Positions 8,660-18,912 of a stretch of 64,000 nt of DNA are shown piece by piece. The position numbers were made by a program, and so were the translations under genes. The stretch is taken from assembly GCA_045106555.1 (NCBI GenBank), contig JBGCET010000004.1, forward strand, positions 62,001 to 126,000. The letters run 5' to 3'. The notes below the pieces were generated by a model. That model was given only the letters and a program-made list of their open reading frames with translations. It was not told the origin of the DNA and ran no database searches. The number at the start of each line of letters is the position of its first letter. The stretch's first letter is position 1. The DNA comes from JANQOZ01 sp045106555 (GTDB lineage: Bacteria > Pseudomonadota > Gammaproteobacteria > Xanthomonadales > SZUA-38).

Positions 8660-9613
8660 ATGTCAGTTGTCGCTTACGCTCACCCCAACATCGCCTTAAT
8701 CAAGTACTGGGGGAAATCCGACTTAGTCACCAATATGCCTTCAGCAGGGTCGCTGTCGGTAACCCTCGATACGTTCAGCACGCAAACTCAAGTGGAGGTT
8801 GGCAGCGAGGACCATTTTGTCTTAAATGGACAGCCCGGTGGACCCCAAGGCCAACGGATATTTAGCTGGCTGGATCAAACCCAACCTGACCGCCCACCGC
8901 TGGTAATCCGCAGCAGCAACAATTTTCCTACCGCGGCCGGGCTGGCTTCCTCAGCGTCCGGTTTTGCCGCGCTAACCGTCGCTGTAAATGTATTGCTTGA
9001 TCTGAAACTGTCCGCGTCCCAACAATCGGTCATGGCTCGGCGCGGATCAGGCTCCGCCGCCCGCTCGATTTTTGGCGGTTTTGTTGCCCTGGATAAGGGC
9101 GCCGATAGTAATACAACGTTTGCCCGTCCCTTGGTCGGCAAAGACGCCTGGCCATTAAAAGTCGTTATTGCCGTCACCGCAGCAGGACCCAAAAAAATCT
9201 CTTCCAGTCGCGGCATGGAACAATCACGACTAACCTCACCTTACTATGACGCTTGGAACCATCAGGTGCCTGCTGACCTGAAGGTCGCTAATGACGCTAT
9301 TGAGAGTCGTGACTTTGAGGCGCTAGCCCAGGTCAGCGAAGGCAGTTTCCTGGCAATGCACGCCGTCATGATCTCAAGTCGGCCCGGCCTGCTGTATATG
9401 AAGCCCGCCAGTCTGGCCTGTATTGAACGGGTGCGGGAATTAAGGGCCCAGGGGATCGCTGCGTTTTGCACGATGGATGCTGGCCCCCAGGTAAAAATCA
9501 TTTGCCAGCCCGATGCCGCCAGCGCGGTGGAATCCGCCGTAAAAGACATCTCTGGCGTATTGGAGGTGCATAGCGTTGGCCTGGGTGACGGCGCCTACGT
9601 GGAACAATCTTGA
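8660..9613 (+). CDS. mvaD: Diphosphomevalonate decarboxylase
   Basis: This 317-residue GHMP-family enzyme converts mevalonate diphosphate and ATP to isopentenyl diphosphate, CO2 and ADP. Diagnostic stretches are AHPNIALIKYWGK at the N-terminus, NFPTAAGLASSASGFAAL (the ATP-binding serine-rich loop), RRGSGSAARSIFGGF, and CTMDAGPQVKI with the catalytic Asp. Length fits the family (~320-330). It is first in a tight five-gene operon with all later mevalonate-pathway steps. The ATG at 8660 has no good Shine-Dalgarno; a TACAAT box ends 6 nt upstream, which would fit a leaderless start if that box is a true -10. Confidence 0.96.
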   Translation: MSVVAYAHPNIALIKYWGKSDLVTNMPSAGSLSVTLDTFSTQTQVEVGSEDHFVLNGQPGGPQGQRIFSWLDQTQPDRPPLVIRSSNNFPTAAGLASSASGFAALTVAVNVLLDLKLSASQQSVMARRGSGSAARSIFGGFVALDKGADSNTTFARPLVGKDAWPLKVVIAVTAAGPKKISSSRGMEQSRLTSPYYDAWNHQVPADLKVANDAIESRDFEALAQVSEGSFLAMHAVMISSRPGLLYMKPASLACIERVRELRAQGIAAFCTMDAGPQVKIICQPDAASAVESAVKDISGVLEVHSVGLGDGAYVEQS

Positions 9614-10683
9614 GTGATACGCTTCACGCCAGCGCCCCTGGCAAGCTGGTGATTGTGGGTGAATATGCCGTGATCTACGGCGCACCGGCTCTGGTGTCCG
9701 CGGTTCCTCGCCGTGCCACCGTCAGCCTGCGCTCGCGGAAAGATAATACCTGGATGGTCAGCACGCCTGGCCTCACCTCCCAAGGCTCCGACCTGCCGAT
9801 GAGTTTTACCGGGGTCGCTGATGCAACGTTGCCCCACCAGATTCCGCTGTTGGCAGCGGTATTCCAGTCATTGGATTTTCAGGGACCAGGATATTGTGCA
9901 GAACTGGATACCCAGGCGTTTTACGTCGACCACAACAGCTCTGCCACGATCGCGGACTTACCGGCGAAACTGGGTCTTGGGTCCAGCGCAGCCATGTGCA
10001 CGGCGTTGATGGGCGCGCTGGCGTTGAGCCTCAGCCGGCAACTTCGCACTTCACCGAAATTGAACACCACTGACGGGCAACCGATCTCCTTGCTCGAAGT
10101 GCTCAAGGCTCACCAGTTATTTCAGCACGGCAAAGGCAGCGGAATCGACATCGCTGCCAGCTACCTTGGCGGCTGCGTGGAATTTCGCAGGGACCCTAAA
10201 AAAACCCAGGGCATTACCCATAGTCCATCGATACTTCCGGTGCCGGCGGTATGGATTTGGTCAGGAACCTCTGCTGCCACCACTTCCCGGCTTGAGCGCC
10301 TTCAACAGTTTCAGCAGGCTCAACCCAAATTTTTTACTGAACTGATGGACTCACTATCCAGTCTTTCCCTTGCGGCCTGTCAGGCAGCCAGGCAAAACCA
10401 ACCGGAGGAATTTCTGGAAGCCACCGGTCAATTCAGTGCTCGTTTGGCCAACCTTGATCAATGCAGTCAGCTGGGTGTATGGACTGACAGTCACAGTAAA
10501 ATTGCCGACATTGCCAGGCGTTGCGGGGTTTTTTACAAGACCAGCGGTGCCGGGGGTGGTGATTGCGGGCTAGCGCTGGATAAGGACCCGGACAAATTGG
10601 AATACTTTCGCGCCAAGGCCCAGGCCGGAGGGTTTCCGGGCTGGCATCTGGGCGCTGAAAACCAAGGCCTTACGGTGGCCTGA
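9610..10683 (+). CDS. mvaK2: Phosphomevalonate kinase
   Basis: A 357-residue GHMP kinase that would phosphorylate mevalonate-5-phosphate to the diphosphate. Motif 1 is SAPGKLVIVGEYAVIYG, motif 2 KLGLGSSAAMCTAL, the substrate loop GSGIDIAASYLGG, and motif 3 KTSGAGGGDCGLAL. The GSGxDIAAS loop and GGGDC form of motif 3 point to the bacterial phosphomevalonate kinase rather than mevalonate kinase, which is supplied by the fusion gene downstream. The TTG start at 9610 overlaps the mvaD stop (TTGA), so the two are probably translationally coupled. Confidence 0.93.
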   Translation: MSDTLHASAPGKLVIVGEYAVIYGAPALVSAVPRRATVSLRSRKDNTWMVSTPGLTSQGSDLPMSFTGVADATLPHQIPLLAAVFQSLDFQGPGYCAELDTQAFYVDHNSSATIADLPAKLGLGSSAAMCTALMGALALSLSRQLRTSPKLNTTDGQPISLLEVLKAHQLFQHGKGSGIDIAASYLGGCVEFRRDPKKTQGITHSPSILPVPAVWIWSGTSAATTSRLERLQQFQQAQPKFFTELMDSLSSLSLAACQAARQNQPEEFLEATGQFSARLANLDQCSQLGVWTDSHSKIADIARRCGVFYKTSGAGGGDCGLALDKDPDKLEYFRAKAQAGGFPGWHLGAENQGLTVA

Positions 10684-10845
10684 ATCCACTGCGGAAAAAA
10701 GCGCCGGGTTTTGAGATAATAGGGCAAGTACCCCCTCAATCTGAATTTGCGGGAGTACTTGGCCGAGGGGCCAATCGATGGCCAGCGGCTAACCCACGCT
10801 GCAGCAAATGGCCACCAATACACTGGGGACGGACCAACACCTTTG

Positions 10846-11910
10846 ATGAGTCGTGAATTACGCAACGCGCTGCAACTATCTGATCAACTGCTGCCAGGAG
10901 TGTCGCGCACCTTTGCTTTGACCATTCCTCAGCTGCCTGATGGATTGCGAGAACCCATTACCAATGCGTATCTGTTGTGCCGGATTGCCGACACAATAGA
11001 AGACGACCTCAGCCTGTCGCGGCAACAGAAAGCGGGGTTTCACCAACGCTTCATCGAGGTAGTCAGCGGCACCATGCCGGTGGCGAATTTCGGTGCAGAA
11101 CTGGCGCCACTGCTGTCGAAGAAAACTCCGGCTGATGAGATCGAGTTGATCAAACAAACTGCTGGCGTAATCGAGGTAACTCACAGCTTCAACGAACGCC
11201 AGCGCGCCGCTCTGCAACGCTGCATCACCATTATGTGCCACGGCATGCCTCAATATCAGGAAGACAAGTCCATCGCAGGGCTGCCCACGGTGGCTGACAT
11301 GGATCAGTACTGTTACTACGTCGCGGGTGTCGTTGGGGAAATGCTGACGGAACTGTTTTGTGACTATTCCACTACTATTGCCACCCATCGCAGCAGCATG
11401 ATGCCGCTGGCGGTAGCTTTCGGCCAGGGCCTTCAAATGACCAACATCCTGAAGGACTTCTGGGAAGATCGAGCGGCCGCAGCGTGCTGGTTACCCCAGG
11501 AGCTGTTTCACAGTCACGGGCTCAACCTGGCCGACGCGGACAGCCCGGCGTTTCAAAACCGCTTTGAGAAAGGCATCGAAGAACTGCTGGGTATGGCCCA
11601 TGCCTATTTGCGGGACGCGCTGGGCTATGTGCATTTGATACCCTCCAATGAAATCGGTATTCGGCGCTTTTGCCTTTGGGCCATAGGGCTGGCGGTGCAC
11701 ACCTTACAGAGCATTCGCCGACACCCGGAATACCGCACCGGCGCCGCGGTGAAAATCTCCCGTGCGTCAGTGCGGCGCATAATGCTGATCAGTAACCTTT
11801 GCTCCCGCAGCAACCGCTTACTGCGATTTGGCTTTAAAATGCTGGCCAGAGGACTGCCGTTGAAATCTGAACTTATGCAATCGAACCAGGCCTGGGCCAG
11901 CTCACGATGA
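10846..11910 (+). CDS. Squalene/phytoene synthase-family head-to-head prenyltransferase
   Basis: The frame is open from 10747, but the family N-terminus (LLPGVSRTFALTIPQLP) begins about 15 residues after the ATG at 10846, so I use that start (354 residues). Two Asp-rich motifs are present: CRIADTIEDD and TNILKDFWEDR. YCYYVAGVVGEMLTELF matches the central helix. The form of the second motif and the length look closer to farnesyl-diphosphate farnesyltransferase (squalene synthase) than to plant-like phytoene synthase. Substrate chain length cannot be decided by eye. It sits inside the mevalonate operon, so IPP made there probably feeds a C30 or C40 lipid. Its stop overlaps the next start (ATGA). 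Confidence 0.88.
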   Translation: MSRELRNALQLSDQLLPGVSRTFALTIPQLPDGLREPITNAYLLCRIADTIEDDLSLSRQQKAGFHQRFIEVVSGTMPVANFGAELAPLLSKKTPADEIELIKQTAGVIEVTHSFNERQRAALQRCITIMCHGMPQYQEDKSIAGLPTVADMDQYCYYVAGVVGEMLTELFCDYSTTIATHRSSMMPLAVAFGQGLQMTNILKDFWEDRAAAACWLPQELFHSHGLNLADADSPAFQNRFEKGIEELLGMAHAYLRDALGYVHLIPSNEIGIRRFCLWAIGLAVHTLQSIRRHPEYRTGAAVKISRASVRRIMLISNLCSRSNRLLRFGFKMLARGLPLKSELMQSNQAWASSR

Positions 11911-14150
11911 GCAGCGAAAACCAATCCCGAATCCCCAATTTCTACAAGCTCTCCATTGAAGAGCGCGTTGCCGCCGTGCGCGAACGAGGCTGGATCAGCG
12001 AAGACGATCAGGCCCTGCTCAACAGCGGCTCACACATGCTGACCCTCGAAAACGCCGACCGCATGATCGAAAACGTCATCGGTGTGCTGGGATTGCCGGT
12101 TGGGCTGGGCCTGAATTTTCAGATCAACAACAAAGACTACGTTGTGCCGCTGGCGGTAGAGGAACCTTCCATTGTGGCCGCACTGAGTTCAGCGGCGAAA
12201 ATCGCCCGAGCCGGCGGCGGCTTTACCGCCGAGGCCAGTGACCCGGTTCTCATCGGCCAGGTTCAGGTGATTGGCACTCCTCATCCCTCCCGTGCCCGAA
12301 CGCGCCTGCTGCAGCGTAAAGAACAGATCATTAACCTGGCCAACAGCCTTCATCCAAAGATGGTTGCCCGAGGTGGCGGAGCCCGGGATATCGAAGTGTT
12401 GATGCATACCACCCACGACCTTGGCGACATGCTGGTGGTCCATCTTTTAGTGGATACTCGTGACGCCATGGGCGCGAATCTGGTCAACACCATGTGCGAG
12501 GGCGTTGCTGCGCTGATCGAAAAAATCACCGGCGGGAAGGTGTTTTTACGAATTCTGTCCAATCTCACCGACCGCGCCATGGTTCGAGCCCGAACCGTTA
12601 TTCCCATGGACCAATTGGCCCGACGCGGCTTCGACGGCGAACAGGTACGAGATGGTATATGCATTGCCAGTCAGTTTGCTGACATCGACCCTTACCGGGC
12701 AGCCACTCACAACAAAGGGGTAATGAACGGTATTGATGCTGTCGCCCTTGCAACTGGCAATGATTGGCGCGCCATCGAAGCGGGTGCCCATGCATACGCA
12801 GCGCGCGCTGGCAGGTACACTGCGCTAACTCAGTGGCGAAAAACCGACGAGGGTGACCTGGAAGGTATCATTGAGGTACCGATCAAGGTCGGTATTGTCG
12901 GCGGGCCGCTGCAGTCTAACCCAACGGTTGCACTGAATTTGCGCCTGCTGGGGGTTACAAGCGCCGTCGAACTGGCGCAGGTAATGGGGGCCGTAGGGCT
13001 GGCGCAGAATTTCTCTGCCTTGAAAGCTCTGGCCACTGAAGGCATTCAGCAGGGACATATGACGCTGCATGCCCGAAGTGTTGCCACCGCAGCTGGCGCA
13101 ACACCCGAGATGTTTAACCAGGTGGTCGACCGACTGGTGGAAAGCGGCGAAATAAAGATCTGGAAAGCGAGGCAGATTGTGGCAACAGTAAAACAACAAT
13201 CACATGCAGACGACAGTGGCGCCCCTACCGACGGCCTGTCCGCCGGTTGTGGCAAAGCAATCCTGATGGGTGAGCACGCCGTAGTTTATGGCTCTCATGC
13301 CATCGCAGCGCCAATACCGCTGGCAGTGGAAGCCCGGGTTGACGATTGGCCACAGGGTATTCAGCTATCTATTCCGCGCTGGGGCGTGGATCAGCGAATT
13401 AGCGTTGAGCCGGAACACCGCAAGCCCTACGAGCGACCGGCCGCGATGATACTTGAACGTCTGGGGCTGCTGGATCAGAGCATGCATATCCAAGTATTTC
13501 CCAATCTACCCAGAGCTCAAGGGCTCGGCGGCTCTGCTGCCGTAGCGGTCGCCATCATTCGCTCACTGGATCAACACTTTCGCCTTGGTTTAAGCGATGA
13601 AGAGACTAACGCTCTGGCCTTTGAAGCGGAAAAAATGGCCCATGGTGAAGCGTCAGGAATCGACAATTCGGTGGCCACCTACGGCAACATGCTGTTGTTT
13701 AAGCGCGGCGACCCACCGCTGGTTGAGCAATTAATTTTGCCCCAACCCATTCGGCTGGTCATTGGCATCACCGGCGTTGAGAGCCTAACTGCCAAGATGG
13801 TGGCCAAAGTTCGCTCGGGCTGGGAAAGCAGCCGCAAAGTGTACGACCGGATATTCAACGACATTGACGAACTGACTTTGCGCTCATTGGAGGCACTAAA
13901 GGCCTTTGAGCTGGAACGAGTCGGACAGCTGATGAATGTTTGCCAGGGGATGCTCAATGGCATTCAGGTTTCATCCTGGGAAATTGAAGAAGTTATTCAA
14001 ATTGCGCGGGAAAACGGCGCCCTGGGGGCCAAGCTTACCGGCGCCGGCGGCGGTGGCTCAATTATCGCCCTTTGCCCGGAAAACTCCCACAAGGTTGCCA
14101 AAGCCATAGAGGATGCAGGATACAAAGCCATGGAGGTGGAAATTGGCTAA
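11907..14150 (+). CDS. mvaA: Bifunctional class II HMG-CoA reductase / mevalonate kinase fusion
   Basis: One uninterrupted 747-residue frame encodes two consecutive pathway enzymes. Residues ~1-430 are class II HMG-CoA reductase: ENVIGVLGLPVGLG (catalytic Glu ~55), DTRDAMGANLVNT (~185), THNKGVMNGIDAVALATGNDWRA (Lys ~270), VPIKVGIVGG, and EGIQQGHMTLHAR (catalytic His ~383). After a short hydrophilic linker (SHADDSGAPTDG), residues ~443-747 form a GHMP mevalonate kinase: GCGKAILMGEHAVVYG, AQGLGGSAAVAVAI, GEASGIDNSVATYG (catalytic Asp) and LTGAGGGGSI. Both halves have full family length and intact catalytic residues, so this is a true fusion rather than a read-through. It would convert HMG-CoA to mevalonate and then to mevalonate-5-phosphate. 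Confidence 0.94.
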   Translation: MSSENQSRIPNFYKLSIEERVAAVRERGWISEDDQALLNSGSHMLTLENADRMIENVIGVLGLPVGLGLNFQINNKDYVVPLAVEEPSIVAALSSAAKIARAGGGFTAEASDPVLIGQVQVIGTPHPSRARTRLLQRKEQIINLANSLHPKMVARGGGARDIEVLMHTTHDLGDMLVVHLLVDTRDAMGANLVNTMCEGVAALIEKITGGKVFLRILSNLTDRAMVRARTVIPMDQLARRGFDGEQVRDGICIASQFADIDPYRAATHNKGVMNGIDAVALATGNDWRAIEAGAHAYAARAGRYTALTQWRKTDEGDLEGIIEVPIKVGIVGGPLQSNPTVALNLRLLGVTSAVELAQVMGAVGLAQNFSALKALATEGIQQGHMTLHARSVATAAGATPEMFNQVVDRLVESGEIKIWKARQIVATVKQQSHADDSGAPTDGLSAGCGKAILMGEHAVVYGSHAIAAPIPLAVEARVDDWPQGIQLSIPRWGVDQRISVEPEHRKPYERPAAMILERLGLLDQSMHIQVFPNLPRAQGLGGSAAVAVAIIRSLDQHFRLGLSDEETNALAFEAEKMAHGEASGIDNSVATYGNMLLFKRGDPPLVEQLILPQPIRLVIGITGVESLTAKMVAKVRSGWESSRKVYDRIFNDIDELTLRSLEALKAFELERVGQLMNVCQGMLNGIQVSSWEIEEVIQIARENGALGAKLTGAGGGGSIIALCPENSHKVAKAIEDAGYKAMEVEIG

Positions 14151-14727
14151 TTCAGCAGTCGCGCGTCAGGCGATCGTTTCATTCGAATCCGAACAGCTTG
14201 TGCTGGTCGATGGCGACGACACTCCTGTCGGCTATGCCAGTAAAGCCGACTGCCATGATGGCGACGGCATTTTGCATCGGGCATTTTCACTGTTTATTTT
14301 CAATGACCGTGGCGAACTGCTGCTGCAGCAACGCAGTGGCCAGAAACGCTTGTGGCCGCTTTACTGGTCGAACAGCTGTTGCAGTCACCCACGCCAGGGC
14401 GAAGAACTCGATGAGGCAATTCACCGCCGCTTGGCCCAGGAAATGGGCATGAGCAGCGATTTGGAATATGTTTATAAATTCCAGTATCAGGCCAATTTCG
14501 GCGCAGCGGGTTCAGAAAATGAGCTGTGCTCAGTATTTCTGGGACATGCGGAAGGTGAGGTTCACGCCAACGTCAATGAAGTGGAGAGCTGGAGATGGAT
14601 CAGCCCTTCAGCATTGAACGCAGAGATTGCTGCCGCTGAAGAGGACTTTACGCCGTGGTTCAAGATGGAATGGAGCCGACTGCATGAAGATTTCGCCAGC
14701 CAACTCAGAAACTACGTTAAAGATTGA
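14143..14727 (+). CDS. idi: Isopentenyl-diphosphate delta-isomerase, type I
   Basis: The frame opens upstream, but a strong ribosome-binding site (ggaggtgga) just before the TTG at 14143 fixes the start; it overlaps the fusion gene by 8 nt and gives 194 residues. This Nudix-fold enzyme interconverts IPP and DMAPP. The catalytic Cys lies in SNSCCSHPRQGE and the catalytic Glu in NEVESWRW. The Nudix-like segment ELDEAIHRRLAQEMG and the aromatic PWFK near the end also fit. As the last gene of the mevalonate operon it is followed by a strong terminator. Confidence 0.93.
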   Translation: MANSAVARQAIVSFESEQLVLVDGDDTPVGYASKADCHDGDGILHRAFSLFIFNDRGELLLQQRSGQKRLWPLYWSNSCCSHPRQGEELDEAIHRRLAQEMGMSSDLEYVYKFQYQANFGAAGSENELCSVFLGHAEGEVHANVNEVESWRWISPSALNAEIAAAEEDFTPWFKMEWSRLHEDFASQLRNYVKD

Positions 14728-14730
14728 TCG

Positions 14731-14756
14731 CGGTAACGGGGACTACCCCGTTACCG
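14731..14756 (+). terminator. Terminator of the mevalonate operon
   Basis: An 11-bp perfect stem, CGGTAACGGGG (14731-14741) with CCCCGTTACCG (14746-14756), has a 4-nt ACTA loop and lies 4 nt after the idi stop. A short T-tract follows slightly downstream. It sits between idi and the convergent mscL gene and could stop both transcripts. Confidence 0.7.
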
Positions 14757-14776
14757 GTCAAAAATCTTTTTACCGC

Positions 14777-15178
14777 TCAGGATTGCTTCAGAGAATCCCG
14801 GATTTCGGTCAGTAGCTTCACCTCATCACTGGGCTCAGCAGGCGCTTCCGGCGCTTCTTCTTCTTTCTTCTTCATGTTGTTCATGACTTTCACTGCCACG
14901 AAAATGGCCAGTGCAACAATCAGAAAATCGACGATTGTTTGAATAAACGCCCCATAGCTGATGGCCACGGCTTCCACATCAGCCGTCGCCTCTTGAATGG
15001 TGTAAGCCAACTTCGAGAAATCCACGCCACCCATTGCTACACCGATTGGCGGCATGATCACGTCCTTCACCAGCGAGGACACGATTTTCCCGAAGGCAGC
15101 GCCAATGATGATGCCAACTGCCATATCCACTACGTTGCCACGTAACGCAAACTCTTTGAATTCTTTCACAAACGCCAT
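14777..15178 (-). CDS. mscL: Large-conductance mechanosensitive channel MscL
   Basis: The 133-residue sequence is a textbook MscL. It has an N-terminal amphipathic helix (FVKEFKEFALRGN) and TM1 (VVDMAVGIIIGAAFGKIVSSLVKD). A periplasmic loop, TM2 (FLIVALAIFVAVKVMN) and an acidic/Lys-rich cytosolic tail ending in KLLTEIRDSLK follow. It forms a homopentamer in the inner membrane that opens under high tension to release osmolytes during hypo-osmotic shock. It is convergent with idi and stands alone. Confidence 0.97.
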   Translation of the reverse strand: MAFVKEFKEFALRGNVVDMAVGIIIGAAFGKIVSSLVKDVIMPPIGVAMGGVDFSKLAYTIQEATADVEAVAISYGAFIQTIVDFLIVALAIFVAVKVMNNMKKKEEEAPEAPAEPSDEVKLLTEIRDSLKQS

Positions 15179-15299
15179 GGTTCTTGTCTTCCCAATTTAA
15201 TTATTTGTATTAAGCGGCAATCGCTAAAACGCTGCCGCCCTGGCCCTCGGAAATGGGACACTAGCAGCGCCGCCGATGATTTTCTAGTCAGTTGTGCCG

Positions 15300-16169
15300 T
15301 TACAGTCTGACACCGGCTTTGGCAAAGGTGTCACAGGAATCGACGTTGCCCCCAGAAAGTCCTAATTTCAGCCACTCCACCCGCTGAGCCGAGGAACCGT
15401 GGGTAAACGATTCTGGTCGCACCGACTTGCCTGAGGACGATTGCAGCGCATCGTCACCGATAGTGGCTGCGGCGCGTATTCCTTCCTGTACATCGCCCGG
15501 CTCCAGTACCCGATTGGCCTGATTTGCGTGGTACGCCCAGACGCCTGCGAGGCAGTCTGCCTGCAACTCCATCAGAACAGATAACTGGTTGGCCTGAGAC
15601 TTGTTTCCCGACTGCTGTAAACGCCGAACTCGCGGCTCTATACCGGTAATGTTTTGGATATGATGACCTACTTCGTGGCCAATCACGTAGGCTTGCGCGA
15701 AATCACCCGGTGCCCCCATCTGCGCCAACTGGCGAAAAAAACTCAGATCGAGATACACCTTGCGATCACCCGGGCAGTAGAACGGGCCAACGGCAGCGCT
15801 GTTATAGCCACAGGCGGACGCGACCGCATTTTCAAAAATCCGCAGCCGCGGTGCTTGGTATTGCTGTCCTGAGCTGCGAAAAACCCGACTCCAGACATCT
15901 TCAGTAGATCCCAACACCGCGCTCACGAACTGCGAAGCTTCGTCATCCGCAGCGGGGTTGCTGGCCTGCGGGGTTTGAACAGTTGACCCATTCCCGCCAG
16001 CGCCGCCGAGCATCTGAAGTAGAGACAGGGGATTTTGCCCGGTAACCAGACTTACGATAATGGCGATAATGATCATTCCGCCACTGAGCTTCATCCCACC
16101 TGCGCGGGTCCCGCGAGTACCCCGAGTGTCTTCCACGTTTTTGCTTCGACGGAGATCTTTCCAGCGCAT
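15300..16169 (-). CDS. ypfJ: YpfJ-type neutral zinc metallopeptidase
   Basis: A 289-residue single-pass membrane protein of the YpfJ family. It has a short cytosolic N-terminus starting MRWKDLRRS and one membrane helix (GGMIIIAIIVSLVTG). A Gly/Ser-rich linker leads to the peptidase domain, with AYVIGHEVGHHIQN as the HExxH zinc site and ELQADCLAGVWA supplying the third ligand. FYCPGDRKVYLDLSFF and the final DSCDTF are family hallmarks. Its physiological substrate is not established in general. Confidence 0.95.
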   Translation of the reverse strand: MRWKDLRRSKNVEDTRGTRGTRAGGMKLSGGMIIIAIIVSLVTGQNPLSLLQMLGGAGGNGSTVQTPQASNPAADDEASQFVSAVLGSTEDVWSRVFRSSGQQYQAPRLRIFENAVASACGYNSAAVGPFYCPGDRKVYLDLSFFRQLAQMGAPGDFAQAYVIGHEVGHHIQNITGIEPRVRRLQQSGNKSQANQLSVLMELQADCLAGVWAYHANQANRVLEPGDVQEGIRAAATIGDDALQSSSGKSVRPESFTHGSSAQRVEWLKLGLSGGNVDSCDTFAKAGVRL

Positions 16170-16284
16170 GGAGCCGTATCCTGATCAAGAAATAACGATC
16201 GAGTATAGCGGACGAAGCCATTATCCAACCAATAGGCCGACCTGGATGGTCCCAGATCAAGGTAAGGGCACAGTCAGATAAAGG

Positions 16285-17076
16285 TCAGGCGGAACGCCCC
16301 ATGGTTTCCAGGCTGTCATCAATAAAGCCTTTTCCCGCCACGATCACGGGTTCACCGTCCAGGAAGCCCTGATAGTAATCCACCTCAAGAGTCCGCATGA
16401 GATCAAGGTGGTTTTCGCTATCCACCCCTTTGGCAACCACGGGCACACCTAAGCGTTTTCCATAATCCACCAGGCTTTCCAGCATTTCGTGGTGCGCTGG
16501 ACTGTTGGGTGCCGGTTGAACGCAGTGACGATCAATCTTGAGATAATCTACCAATCCCAAGGGCGCCAGCATGCCAAGCAACGCGTTGCCTGGAGTCCCC
16601 ATGTCCAATGCCACAACGCATCCTAAATCGCGCACAACGCGTATGAAGCGGCTCACTCCGGCAAAATGGCCGGCAGAATCGTGCAGCGTGATATCGAAAC
16701 ACACCTGACTGGGGAGCAAATGACTCTGCTGGATGGATGCGGCGACAAATTCCGAAAAATGCCGATTGACCAGTGTTGCCGTGGAAACGTTGATACACAA
16801 GCGGGTGTTGATGGGCTGTCGATCAAGCCAAGCCAATGCGTCTCTGACGATCCGGGTGTCCAGGTCCAGGGACAAATCCAGACTTTCAACGGCGTGGATG
16901 AAATCTGACGTCGACAGTTTGTGGTCTTCCAGCGGCGGACGCACCAGCCACTCAAACCAACGTTCAGTGCCCTTACGAGGACTGACTGGCTTGATCTGCT
17001 GGGCAGCGTAGCTGATCTCGCCATGTTCAATGAGATCGCTCAACTGCGCTATAGACGATAGTTGCGTCCTACGCAT
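16285..17076 (-). CDS. Degenerate EAL-domain protein (probable non-catalytic c-di-GMP receptor)
   Basis: I take the ATG at 17076 (MRRTQLSSIAQL) as start; the longer frame upstream to 17277 has no domain content. The 263-residue product is a lone EAL-like domain. The signature EAL is EWL (residues 42-44), NVS is kept (INVSTATLV), and DYLKID is kept. However the metal-binding DDFGTG motif reads LDMGTPGN and the AEGVE motif reads AKGVDS, so key acidic ligands are gone. It probably cannot hydrolyse c-di-GMP and may bind it or a partner protein. It is the fourth c-di-GMP-type protein in the window and sits apart from the others. Confidence 0.75.
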   Translation of the reverse strand: MRRTQLSSIAQLSDLIEHGEISYAAQQIKPVSPRKGTERWFEWLVRPPLEDHKLSTSDFIHAVESLDLSLDLDTRIVRDALAWLDRQPINTRLCINVSTATLVNRHFSEFVAASIQQSHLLPSQVCFDITLHDSAGHFAGVSRFIRVVRDLGCVVALDMGTPGNALLGMLAPLGLVDYLKIDRHCVQPAPNSPAHHEMLESLVDYGKRLGVPVVAKGVDSENHLDLMRTLEVDYYQGFLDGEPVIVAGKGFIDDSLETMGRSA

Positions 17077-17265
17077 GACCTGTTTACACCTTCCCTGTCT
17101 AAACCTTACCCCCTTCGAAGCGTACCACGGCGGGGCACCCGATAGCCGGTGCCTGGCGAGCGTCAGGCGGGGCAATGTCATCGGCGTAGAAATACCCCCA
17201 TGGCGCCAGCGTAACAATCTCACCGGATCAACAACGCCCCATCGCCGAGCAACGGGATTTGCGCC

Positions 17266-17271
17266 TATAAT
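17266..17271 (+). promoter_or_regulatory. Candidate -10 box upstream of the amidohydrolase gene
   Basis: A perfect TATAAT lies 27 nt before the ATG at 17299. No clear -35 hexamer is found 16-18 nt upstream, so the promoter may depend on an activator, or the match may be chance. Confidence 0.35.
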
Positions 17272-17298
17272 CGCCAATCTTCTTAACAGGCCTGCCGA

Positions 17299-18908
<1,610 letters not shown>

Positions 18909-18912
<4 letters not shown>

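Noticed and set aside
17077..17277. N-terminal extension of the EAL-like protein
   Set aside because: No domain content, and the ATG at 17076 gives a compact EAL start.
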